A stretch of 64,000 nt of DNA, from assembly GCA_954871525.1 (NCBI GenBank), contig OX940871.1, positions 26,386,586-26,450,585 on the forward strand, read 5' to 3'. This DNA is from Parietaria judaica (lineage: Eukaryota; Streptophyta; Magnoliopsida; Rosales; Urticaceae). This document shows positions 1 to 11,088 of the stretch, piece by piece. Every line of letters begins with the position of its first letter. Positions within the stretch are counted from its first letter, which is position 1. Made by a program: the position numbers and the translations under genes. Below the pieces are notes generated by a model. That model was not told where the DNA came from. It searched no databases and saw only the letters and a list, made by a program, of their open reading frames with translations.

Positions 1-2445
1 TCTTGCATTTTAATGTTTTTTTTTATATATTCTCAAATTCTAGCCTAGAGCAAATATAAATGTATAGTTTGTAATCATGCACGCACGGGGTGTATGTATA
101 TTTATAATATGCCTATAACTTTTTTCAACTAAAATGTTTTACAAACGGTTTACCACAATTGTTTGCAAGTTCAATTTATTAGTACATCGAGCACAAATTG
201 ATATATAAAAAAAAAACAAAACAAAACAAAACAAAACACACGATACAGCGATGGTAATTTTATGATTAAGATTTAAAAATGACATCGATTGTGCCAATTC
301 TATTATCCATGAGTACCCATAGAATCTATCCTCCAAGATAATTATAATTAAAAAAAAAAAAAAAAACTAATTTATGAGTTTTTTTTTTCTTTTTGAATTT
401 TGTTATGTGTCCGAGAATCAATAGTCTCGACACGGGATTGTTTTTTAGATCAAGTTTCTGAATTTTCTTGTCTATCTTTTTCATTGATCATTTAAATAGA
501 GCAAGGATTACAACCTACTGGGCCTGACCGGGCCCGACTAATAACATAATTAAATAATTAAATGACAAAATAAAACAACAACTCAACTGATTTATCCTAA
601 GACCCAATTAAAAACGACGACATATAAATAAACGACTCTAATTTATTAACGACACAAAGCTGATATTTCGGGGCCGTATCAAATTTCTTATCTTGTAGGA
701 TTGAAGTGAAGATATTTACGAAAAAAATGAGATTTTGTTTGAAGAAAATTAAATTTAGAGTAATACAACATACAGTCCTTATTCGGTATGATTTTTACCC
801 GCGGTGGTACTAAAAGTGAGTTAAGGCACGCATAGTACTAAGGCTCCGGCTCCCAAGGAGTACTGTCAACATTACTTACATCTATATTTATGTTTGGTGT
901 ATAATTATTACCAATAGAGTTTTATGCGCTTGTAAGTTGTTGCGTTTTTAAATGCGTATAATTGAATTTAATTCTTTTAATATTTGAATGATCACGAGTT
1001 TGTGGAAGACAAGTTGATTGTGAAGATCTGATCACGATCACCATGACAACAATCCCCGCCATTAATTATTTATTTTGCCAAATATTCAAAGACTTTTCAG
1101 TCAGACAAAGATCTAATTCTAACCACAAAACCACCTGACACACCACTATCATTTGTCATTCATCTCTTTCTGTTTTCACGTGTCTATTTTATTAATTTTA
1201 GTCTCAGTTTTAATTTCCAAAGTCTTGGCACACAGACACAATAGTAGAAGAAGACCTTTGAAACTGAAGAAAGATTAAGCAACCCTTAGAGAATGTAAAG
1301 GCCAATGTACACCAAAGGAATAATCTTTCTCATGCTTAACATGAGATAATAATACTTGTATAATCACTCCATGGGATTCTGGCTGTTAAGTTACAGCACA
1401 TTTTCCTCAAGCTATTGGTCTTTTTCATGAATTATATATTATAATCTTGTAAAACTAAAATGTCTATAATATAAGAATATAGACAAATATAGAGATCATA
1501 GTCTCTGACATAATGCATATTAAGGTTTTAGCATGCTTATATCTCATATTTAGTATATATACATGTACTGTACGACCCTAAATAATAGTTCACAAATCAT
1601 TAAATCTAGTTTGTACAACACTTCTTTTTTAAACCACAGTTCGCAAGTATTGACCGAGCAATCAAGTTTGTTAAGCATAGTGATAACTCTACTCTTCACA
1701 CAATAAAAAAAAATATTGAGTTTAATCTTAATAAGACGCATATTAATACTTACTCCTATGACATATGTAATATTGGCTATTAGTGTCACATGTTCTTACA
1801 TTAAATACATCTTGTAAACATTAAATACATCTTGTAATACAAGTGCATTGTAATATTAATCCATAATATAACTCGTGTCACAAAGGAAAATAAAAGTATT
1901 GGTTGAGCTCAAAATTATTCACAAAGGAGAATAAAATGCTTATCAATCTTGATCACAAGTGCTGTGCTTATATAAGGACTAACACTACTATAAATAATTG
2001 AACAAACTATGGTTTTTGCACAACATTTAGATATTTCCGAATCAACTTGTCAAGTGTCAAGCCTCTATCTCGTCCACCACGTTACTCCAGGACCATTGCG
2101 AATGACGTTCAGAAAGACCTTTATCCTAATCAATGTTAGACGATGGCTAAATCTCACACACCGGGAGAGGATAAAATTCTAGTGTTTCTAGGAGGGGAGC
2201 TCGAATTGGAAGAGGGAAATTATGAAGGATTAGGTTAATTATGAGCTTAAGTGTGGTATTTGTTGCCCACGGTCGATAATCACCTAACGTGTTACTTAGT
2301 TAATGAACAAGCCTTTTAGGTCAAATACTTGTTTATTAATTAATTTAATTAATTAATAATTATTTGACAAGTCATACGGCCCGTGTGGGCCTATTAATGA
2401 ATTGTGGCAGTCCAATTGGACCAATAAGGCCCCTGGCCTCACGGA
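1..2445. other. AT-rich intergenic DNA, no gene recognised
   Basis: No exon series, long frame or RNA gene can be supported. The stretch is AT-rich with homopolymer A runs. It holds a perfect 20-bp tandem duplication at 1798-1837 (unit begins ACATTAAATAC). The short frames here look like chance frames in AT-rich DNA. Confidence 0.6.
1798..1837. repeat. 20-bp perfect tandem duplication
   Basis: The unit acattaaatacatcttgtaa occurs twice head to tail with no mismatch. It lies in intergenic DNA and has no evident function. Confidence 0.9.
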
Positions 2446-3031
2446 CAGTGACAGAGTCAGAACTCTGACTAAGATGGGAGAAAATTAATTGGCTATAATT
2501 TCATAATAAAACAAGACATTGAAACTACTATTATACACTTCACTATAACTATTTTTTTATGAACTTTCGGTTTATGAAAATAGTTCATTAGGATCTCTAT
2601 ATGATCAGATATCTACACGTCATGTTCTCAAAATATTAATATAATTTTTTTCCAATATTTAAAACTTTGCACGTCTTAAATTGATTGGTGGTTTTTATTC
2701 TCTAATTTGTAAGTTGTAATTGTTTTAGTATACCTATAATTAAGTTAAAGTACAAAATAACATGAAAAAAAAATATAATCATAAAAAGTGTTGCTAAAAA
2801 TAAAATAAAAAAAATGGTGGGTTTGGTGATTGAACTTAGGGTTACAACTTGGAGGAGAACTTTAAGATTGACAAAATTCCACTACACTGTGGTGATATTT
2901 AGTCTACAAATGCCATGTTTATTTTTTTAGATATAAACTTATAATAATATGAATAAATAAAAATAAAAATTACATGCTCGGACAAAGTGATGGCAGCCGC
3001 CCCCGCTCCGCCCCCCTTGGCTACGCCCCTG
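2446..3031 (+). mobile_element. Non-autonomous hAT-type element, copy 1 (old, CpG-decayed)
   Basis: This 586-bp stretch aligns by eye along its length with the reverse complement of 12555-13127; shared blocks include aactttcggtttatgaaaat and attggtggtttttattctct. The right end, read inwards on the minus strand, starts CAGGGGCGTAGCC. The left end CAGTGACAGAGTCAG matches CAGGGGCGGAGCCAG of copy 2 with changes typical of methylated CpG decay. No clear 8-bp duplication flanks it (ctcacgga on the left, acgggatc on the right). No transposase frame is present, so it would depend on a hAT transposase supplied elsewhere. Compared with copy 2 it carries a few extra GC-rich bases near the right end. Confidence 0.75.
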
Positions 3032-3679
3032 ACGGGATCGATTCTGATTCGGGCATTTCACCAAGGGCCTCAGGCACATGTCTCAACAATACAAAACGAG
3101 GTTTTTGCCCTTTATAGGACTTGACCAAACATCTAATGACACTAGGTAATGACAGCCATGCAGCACCTGTATGAAATTAAGTACCATCCCGTTAAGGACA
3201 AGTTGTTTTTGTTCATATGTCAAGGGCTAGTAAGGTTTCAATCTCCCACTTGCATGAATATATCGGGATTGGGTTTGCTAGTTTATATCCATATGTACAG
3301 GTGATCCATGACGATATTGTTGGAGTTTGGATATAGCTCCGACGCCATTTATTGGAAATCGGATATGCTAATATGCCAATTTACCTTGAAAAATCACGAA
3401 ATAGTTTCGATTGAAAATTCATTAAAAATACTTTTAACGTCCCGTCCAAATTACCTCGAATATTCCGCTCTCATCAGTCCGTCCGGGTAACTTCAAAAAT
3501 AATTTTAAGTCGGAAAAGTTACACCGTAACAACGTACTGACATCGAGTAATTTGGATAAAGCGACCGGATAAATAATTGGCAATTTAATTATCACAATTA
3601 ATTTCATAACAACATTATTAAATCTAATGTCTATGGAAAATAAATAAATACAATAAAAGAAATTTTGCATTTATTGACC
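3032..3679. other. Intergenic, probably retroelement-derived
   Basis: No gene is visible. The short text around 3218-3258 (fragment caatctcccacttgcatg) reminds me of wording seen next to plant LTR-element termini. It abuts the LTR-like block at 3680-5800 and may be part of the same element. Confidence 0.3.
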
Positions 3680-5800
3680 CAATGCATAAGGCCGTACCTC
3701 ATTGACGACTTCCGGCTGCGCGTTCTGATTTTGGCAGGGCTCCGCCGATGCTGAGGGAAACTCCGTGATCTTTCGGGATATTCTCCTGGATTCCTCGTAC
3801 CGAAGCGTGGGCTTCGCCGGCAGGACTCCATCGCAAAATTTAACTGACGGTTCTTTTTAAGCTACCGGAGAAAAATATCTCCTAAGTCGAACCAGAAGAA
3901 ATATCATAAGCAGAAAACTCACAGACCCTAGAGAGAGAGGGAGAGCTTGAGTTTTTGCTCTGGGGAAGGTGTGAAAAATGTTGTAAATGAGCTCCTTATT
4001 TATAGACTTAGCACGTAACCGAATTTGAGAAATTCACTCCCAAATTTCAAAAATAATTATTAAATATAAATAATTATCCTAATCCCAAGGTTTAGATTCA
4101 ATCTTATCTAAATCCAATGGATATTATTAATTAGGGATTTAATTAAATAAGAAAGACTTGGTAAAATCAAAAAGCAATCTTATCTACTTATTTAAATATA
4201 AGTTCGAAATATACATATAATAATAATAATAATAATTTTGCAAATTATTAATTATTATATATTCAATTAATTAATTTCCAATCCGACGGTAAAGATTAAA
4301 TCTTAAACTGATCCAACGGATACAATTAATTAGGTCAAATTCGAAAACCCTAAGCTTGGTCACCAAGCTACTATTTTTGAATTAGGGTTAGGTCAAAAAT
4401 CAGTTATCTTAATCCTACGGTTGATATTAAATCATTTCCGATCTAAAGGATAAGATTGATTTTAGGGTTCTACTAAAGTGCCAAACTTTAGGTACTTATG
4501 CCGCAATTATGAAAAAAACCAAAGTCAATACACACGAATAGGTGCAGTTCCTCATTCCATGGCATAAATCAGTTACATATATATAAATATATATTATTAA
4601 TATTAATCTATTAATTATTAATAAGATATTAATAATGAAATCCAAATAATTAAATTATATTAATATTTCCTGATCTCAATATCACACATTAAAATGTCAT
4701 GGCGCCACACCATCATTTAAATTCGTGACATGTGATTTAATTTCATATTTTATCGTACCGAACACAAACTTAGAAAATCCATAAATCACAAACCGTAAGT
4801 CGGAATGAATTGGTTCAAAAAGCAAAGTTGCTTAGAATTTAATTTACAACAACATGGTGCAAACCTCTAAGTGATTCCACTATAGACCCGAGGCTGCACT
4901 CTTTAGTGATATTGTATATATTATTCCCTTATAACAGCAGGGTGTCCATTGATACAATCAAATTCTGGTTATTGATCTTTCACTTGATGATCCACACATG
5001 AGCAAGCGGTTTTTACCGTATTGCCTCTCACTGCATTTTCATCCTTAACTCAGTCGATAATATTATGAGCAACCCACTTATGATTACGAGTCATAAGCTG
5101 GCCATGGGTAAATCTCACTTCTCACCATCGACAATCAAGGGAATCATCTTGACTCTGAAGAGAGTTGTGTGATGCCCATATCTATGATCAAGCTACCTTC
5201 ACTGTTGACTATCATGTTCCCAAAATAATAGTGTTGGGAACAGCGGTAATATATTGTGTTCTTAAACAGTTAAATCAAAGAACAATTAAGTCAACAGGTC
5301 AGACTCAAGATCATTCAGGACTTAGATCGAATATCCATTTGATCATCTACTAGTGACTCAACTCAAAGTTATCAGTGACGGTCTAATATGATAACTTCCG
5401 GAGTTTAAGTCAGGTCCAGTCCAGTATGAAGACGCTTCATACTTAATGCACTTCTAGTGAGTGTTGACACACACTTAATCTAGAATAGGATTATATCACT
5501 TAGTCACATTAATGACCTTATTCGATTAATGGGCTCCCACCCAGTTAATCAGGTCACGGACGCTTTAAGTTCATTTATTATGATTATCAATTCTTCCTCA
5601 CATTGACTCGGGTGTGATGATAATAACATAATTGCATTCCATTATGAACTATGGATCAAACATTCTATTTTACTCTACCAGAAACTATAATAAGATTAAC
5701 ATAATAAGTATTATCTTTATTCAACGACTAGTCATAATCTTTTACAAATGGGTTAAAACAGCTTGTTTAAGGACACATGCCCTTTGAATCTTAACTAACT
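3680..5800 (-). mobile_element. Long LTR-like, non-coding retroelement remnant
   Basis: Read on the minus strand, the block has the order expected of a long terminal repeat. There is an AT-rich upstream part (about 4010-5800), then a TATAAATAAGG box (complement of 3994-4004), then a CT-rich leader and a GC-richer segment (3680-3840). No gag or pol frame is found. Text near 5760-5795 (acacatgccctttgaatc) also resembles plant retroelement boundaries as I remember them. The boundaries and any partner LTR were not found. It could be a LARD-type element or a solo LTR. Confidence 0.4.
3994..4004 (-). promoter_or_regulatory. TATA box inside LTR-like block
   Basis: The minus strand reads TATAAATAAGG followed by a CT-rich stretch, as in retroelement U3/R junctions. 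This is a sequence match only. Confidence 0.45.
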
Positions 5801-6129
5801 TTATCGTGTGTGTAAAAATGTCGCATAAAAAGAAAGTTTATAATGAAAGCATCATCATACTCCGCTTCCTGTCGTGATTTTGGTGTGACTGGTTAGAATT
5901 TTGCAGTGTTGGCCACAAATTCAAGTAATTTGCAAACAGTGACTCGTCTCTAGTTGGAGATCACTTCCCAATATACTAAAATGCAACGATCCGTAATAAA
6001 CTTGTTAATAAAAAAATTCAGTATATTTAGTTGGTAACTAATTCCTTCATCATCTTTACATCTCATAATTTAGACACATATCATGGATTTGGCAATTTTA
6101 TGTCCGATTCTTTTTCCTGTTAGTAGGAA
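5801..6129. other. Intergenic, nothing recognised
   Basis: AT-rich sequence between the LTR-like block and the GC-rich repeat. No frame, repeat or motif of note was seen. Confidence 0.5.
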
Positions 6130-6454
6130 ATCGCCGAGGTGGTTTGTCTCATCGTTGAAGTCGTTAATGACAGTGTTGGGGTGACTGTCGCGGAAGAAGG
6201 GGGTATTACCTGCGAGGGTGCGTGAAGTGGTGGCTTAGGGGTGATCGTCACGGATGGCGAGGGTATTATCGGCGAGGCGACGAGGGACGGCGAGAGTCGA
6301 CCAAGACAAGACTAGGTCGAGGTAAAACTCGGATCCTTGGCGAGCGTCGGAACGAAGAGTGTCTGGAACTATCTCCCTGTCGACTGCGGACTCAAGAATG
6401 ATCGCCTGACAAGGACCATTGATAAACAAGGCCCTCGCTTCCCGTAAGTGTGTG

Positions 6455-6525
<71 letters not shown>

Positions 6526-7220
6526 GGAATTCCCTTAATATCCTCACCCAAATAACATTGCCTTGGGTGCTTGTCGGGGCTGCCTTGCTGCAGGGTGGTC
6601 GTCAGGCGACCGTAGCTTGTATGCTGTTTCGGAATCCTTCAGGGATTCTGCGAGCGTGTCTGTTGGGTCGTAAGGCGTTCTTGATGAGCCCTTGATGTCC
6701 CGTTAAGCTTGAATTTTCTTGTTGATTGTATTTTTCTTGAATTTATGCCTTGTCAAGTCTTGTAAGCGAGGGACTGCACGTCGTCAGTGGGGGCTCGCCA
6801 TGCTGAAGACCTTGACATTAACTTGGTCCAAGGGGGGTCCCCATCGCCAGAAGAGCTTTCCTGGGCGACAAGGGTCGTTGTTGACTAACTCAACGGGATA
6901 TTGCCTTCACTAGGGGGGCTCACCTCAGAGGGTCCGCGTATGGGTAGCCTAGAGGACTCGCCTCGTCGAGAGAGTCGTCGATGACTTCGTCGTACGCCAT
7001 TTGGGGTCTCCCGGAACCTTCTATGGTCGTCGTCACCTCGCCAAGGGCCATGTAAGGTTGGCAGCTAGCACGTTGGGTAGTCGGGTTCCTTTTTGGGCCG
7101 CCTCAAGGGTCTTTTAAGGTTGTTTTGGGCTTCCGGACTCCTTCTTTTGAGATTTTGTCTTTCGGGCCTCGTCCAATGCGTTTGGTATTGGGCCAATGGA
7201 CTTTGACTTTCGTTAATGTG
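6130..7220 (+). repeat. GC-rich dispersed repeat, copy 1 (LTR-like?)
   Basis: This stretch is much richer in GC and in CGAGG/CGTCG words than its surroundings. Parts of 6160-6290 resemble 50600-50735 in the same orientation; for example aggggtgatcgtcacg compares with aggggtgaccgtcttg, each followed by a gatgg/gagggtatta phrase. No protein family is recognisable in any frame. It could be the LTR or leader of a retroelement. A GT/GA microsatellite at 6448-6522 lies inside it. Confidence 0.45.
6448..6522. repeat. Compound (GT)n(GA)n microsatellite
   Basis: A run of GT dinucleotides passes directly into GA dinucleotides. It creates spurious frames of CV and ER repeats on one strand and TH and SL repeats on the other. 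Confidence 0.97.
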
Positions 7221-7288
7221 CCTTTATTTTTATATTTGAGACCCATATTTTTAATAAGTCAAAAAATGCAATAACATATAACAATGCC

Positions 7289-7658
7289 CAGGCCCGGCCC
7301 AAGCACAAGACAGCTTGGGCCACTGCCCAAGGCCCCCAAATTATACTAGGCCCCTTAGTTAAAATACGATAAATATCATTTGTTGCTTTATTTGAATAGG
7401 CCCCCAAATATTATTTATACTGGCCTTGCGAGCAAAGTTTTTCCTTACTAGGCCCAAAGGTTTATAAATGTACATTTTAATTTGAAAGTATTACACTTAA
7501 AAGAAACAGTGAGCGCTATCGTACAGTAATGTAAAAAAAAATTAATATATACGATATAAAAACAATTTTTTATATTATATATGTTAAAAAAGATCTTGAC
7601 TTATTTTTCGCTCAAGACTTCGGAAATAGTTGGGCCGGCCCTAGTTGGGCCGGCCCTG
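7289..7658. mobile_element. Probable non-autonomous hAT element with GGCCGGCCC termini
   Basis: The left end begins CAGGCCCGGCCCAA. The right end, read on the other strand, begins CAGGGCCGGCCCAA, which is a 14-bp inverted repeat with one mismatch, typical of hAT termini. The right terminus is duplicated in tandem: a 15-bp unit ending GGGCCGGCCCT is repeated at 7628-7658. The flanks share only part of a target duplication (acaatgcc against atgcctgt). There is no coding capacity. Confidence 0.6.
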
Positions 7659-8084
7659 ATGCCTGTAGTTATATTATTACGTTCATAACTACTGAATTAG
7701 ATGTATCAACAAATACGCACTCTAAATTGATGCGTGTCGGTGAATTAAAGTTATAAGTTCACAACTACAACTTTTTCCAAGAATGATGGTAAGTTAGCTT
7801 AAATGTTTTTTTTTTTTTTTTGAATCCCAAGTTAGCTTAAATGTTATTCCTTTATTCACAAAATAATTTGCTCACTATGGTAAAGCTATGCTATGCTAGA
7901 TATTTTTCTTTACGAATAGATCTGAGCTTGCTAATATTTTTCTTTCCCAGATTTTTGACATATTAATTGAAATATATATATATATAATCAACAAGCCCGG
8001 AAGGAAAATCCACGATTACTTTATTATCTTTATATCTACAAATCGTAATTCTTAAGTTGCTAATTTGAATTAGAGGAAGCTGAC
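7659..8084. other. 3' flank of the polygalacturonase gene
   Basis: AT-rich sequence that should contain the 3' untranslated region of the minus-strand gene ending at 8085. No other feature was seen. Confidence 0.5.
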
Positions 8085-11000
8085 TCAGCATCCGAATCCG
8101 GAGGACTCAGTGACGGACTGCGGCTCCCCGTCCTGTAAGCAGGCCACTGGGGGTATGGTGAGCGTCGCTTGGGTCCCGTAGGCGTTCCAGCAGAAGGGCT
8201 CGTCGAGAAGCTCGCCTTCGTGCGGCAAAAGCTCGACGTCAGACATGGTGATGTTGGTGCAGGCCACGGCATCGCTGCACGCCAACCGGATGGGCGATGC
8301 GCGCACATCGTAGGTGCCCTTGATGGTTCTATACGCCACATCCGTCACGCTCACCGCTGACGTCTGGTTTGTGCAGTCCTTGCCCTGGCAGTAGTATTGA
8401 TCCACGATGATGCAGTTCCTCACATTCTCCATTTCGATGCCCTCGAACCTTATCCCCGTCACCGATCCCCACCCGCCTTGCCACGTCTTGATTCGAAGCC
8501 CGTTGTCCGACTCGCGTATCACCACATTCCTCACCGTGATGTTCGACACGCATGCCTGTGAGTTGTGCATGCCCAGGCTCCCTATGCTGCAAATTCAAAT
8601 GTTATTCATGATATCCAGAGGATTTATTAAAACTACACCTATATTAATATATATAAAAAAAAAATCATGAATTTCTCTTAATGATTCAGCATTCTTATTT
8701 GAGTATTGTTAATTAGTAAAAACAATTATGAATATTTGTAGTAAGTGTCGATCTAAGGCATCTCTGTTACTTCAATTGCTACTAAATGCATAAATTTTTT
8801 CTATCTCGTAGAGTACGTACCTTATCCCGTGACCTGGGCCACACGTGACGCCTTCTATGTCAACGTCGGCGCATCCAGTTCCGATGGAAATGCAGTCATC
8901 ACCTGTGTGTAGTAAAAAAAATATTAATATATTACTGGATATTAATAATCGAGTTTATTACAGTCATCACCTGTGCCCAAAAGAATATTATTATATTATC
9001 GAAGTTATTAACTTATTGAGTAATAATGACGTTAGTCAGAATTTAAGTCTTACAAAAAAAAATTATTAAATAATAATATTAATTTATTGATTATTCATTT
9101 AACGAGTAAATTATAGTTAAGCATACCATTAGCTATGAGAGAGTTGTATATTCCCACATTCTTAGTGTTCTCAATGTGAATCCCATCGGTGTTTGGGCTG
9201 AGCTTAGGCGAAGAAATGGAAAGCTTATCGATCAACACCCCTTCACATCCATCGAACTTTATGTGGAATTGAGGACTGTTTTCTATGCTCAATCCACTCA
9301 CCACCAAATTGTAGCTCATGAAGAACCGGATCATCTGAAGTAAAAAAAATATATATGAATTCTCATATCATTTAATCGAGTTAAAGCCTAAAAGGAAATT
9401 GTTCTTTTGGACTCACGGCAGGGCTATCACACTGTCCCGGCAACGTTTTTCCGTTCGGACCCTGCAAAGAAACATAACAATCCAAGGTTTAATATAAGCA
9501 AAGTGTAGGGCTGATCGTAATATCAGTCACGAAACGTTATAATATTTTGTGTTGATCTTAATTGGATCTCGGTCAAATTACCGTGTTGGACACTATTAAC
9601 ACGACTAAATAGTAGGTGAACATGGCACGATCGAATACAAGAATTCACTATAAGACCCAAATATTAGACACAATTAAGTATTAATAGTGATTATATGTCC
9701 ATCTTTATATTTTATTTTATTAATTTCGCTGTCTAATTGATGAATATTTAAGATTGGTGAAAATTTTATAATATTATATATTAAATGAGTCTAAAATTAA
9801 TTAAATATATTATTTGATAATTCTAAGATTAGATAAATGGGTCAAACGAGTCGCCACAAATAATAAGGTTATTAACGGCGGGGCGAATTTGAGTTTCATA
9901 TTCAAATACAATTGATGAACGAGGCAGGTATTAGTCTATATTCAGTGGCGGAACCAGGATTCGGAGACCGGGGGGGTTTAATTTTTCTTTTCTATTAAAT
10001 TTAATTTTTTGGGGGTGGTTTATGTAAATAAGTTTATAGTATTTTGGTCCTTTTAGTACAATTTTCAAAACTTTGGGGGTGGTTTCAACCACCCCACACC
10101 ATAAGGTACGTCCGCCAATGTCTATATTAATATAGCCAAATATTAATTAGCATATGACGGTAACACGATACGAATCACGAATTGCCACTTTTGTGTTTCT
10201 TTTAGAAGAAAAAAAAATACCCGGTGAGGCTTGCAAGGCATGTCCCACCACTTGTCACCGCTTCCCTGAATGGTCCCGCTTCCGGTGAAGGTCATATTGT
10301 CGAGTCTGTAAAATACAAGCCATTGCTTTCGGCTGTCGGCTTCCGGCCACTCCTCTGGCCCCTCTGGTGGCATCAGTACCCCATCCACCTAAACATTAAT
10401 TATAATATTAACAGTTACTCTCATAACATACTAATAAGTAACAAACTTAAGCCATAAAAGAGGGTGCATAGGTTAGTGCTCGGTTCCTAGTTCCGTCCCA
10501 ATCCTATTCTGACCTGATATTAGAAAACGACCCGCAAAATTTGATTTTAGATCTGAAAATTGGTACATCGGAGCGGACCACGAGAAAGCCTAAATTTTTT
10601 GCTTCCATCCAAGTTCCCCATTTTAAATATATATGCAAAAAAGTGCTTACTTGGAAAACGAGGCCCGGCATGCAGGGACCTGAGAAGATGGTGGACGTGA
10701 TTTTGAAGCAGTTATCCGCCGGAGCCAAGACCACACCGGCTTCCACAGCGCACGCGGCTTTCCACGCCTCCCTGAAGGCCGCTGTGTCGTCTGTTGACCC
10801 ATCCCCCACTGCCCCGAACGATGTCACATCGAACGTACAGCCCGAGCTGAACTCCACCGGGTCTGAGGCTATTGGAGGGGGAGATTCCGGTGATAGCAGA
10901 GCGAGGTCGGAAGGAACTGGACGAGGCTTCACAACTGGCTCGGGCTCCGGAAGCGGAGCGGCTTTGTTTTTTTGGTTCTTGTGGTAGTGATATCTTGCTT

Positions 11001-11088
11001 CAGCCACATTTCTCCAGTCTTGTACTACCAATGTTATCAGCGTTAGTGTTATGATCGTGACTAACTTTGCCCCACGAATCTGCTCCAT
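8085..11088 (-). CDS. Polygalacturonase (GH28), six exons, 480 aa
   Basis: A pectin-degrading glycoside hydrolase family 28 enzyme expected to cut alpha-1,4-galacturonan in the cell wall. Exons: 10651-11088, 10221-10388, 9417-9461, 9127-9334, 8821-8902 and 8085-8586. All junctions are GT-AG with matching phase and total 480 codons plus stop. The four GH28 signatures are intact: NTDG (265-268), GDDC (287-290, the catalytic aspartates), GHGISIGSLG (310-319, catalytic His) and RIK (345-347). Residues about 5-25 are hydrophobic (signal peptide or anchor). Then come a His/Lys-rich patch and a Pro/Glu-rich stalk (about 43-75) before the catalytic domain. The start at 11088 is the ATG directly before the hydrophobic segment; an in-frame ATG at 11199 would add 37 residues and is less likely. 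Length and layout resemble Arabidopsis At1g48100-like proteins (family knowledge). Intron 2 holds a hAT element. Confidence 0.93.
9943..10120. mobile_element. 178-bp hAT-type MITE in polygalacturonase intron 2
   Basis: The termini are CAGTGGCGGAACC on the left and, read on the other strand, CATTGGCGGACGTACC on the right. The element is flanked by a perfect 8-bp direct duplication TCTATATT at 9935-9942 and 10121-10128, the size made by hAT transposases. It has G-rich ends and an AT-rich middle with no frame. It lies wholly inside the 759-bp intron 2 and leaves the splice sites at 9462 and 10220 untouched. Confidence 0.88.

Noticed and set aside
6369..6695. Frames of CV/ER and SL/TH repeats on both strands
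   Set aside because: They are translations of the (GT)n(GA)n microsatellite and have no codon structure or homology.
10541..11054. Plus-strand frames of 60-148 codons over the polygalacturonase first exon
   Set aside because: They are antisense shadows of the well-supported GH28 exon.
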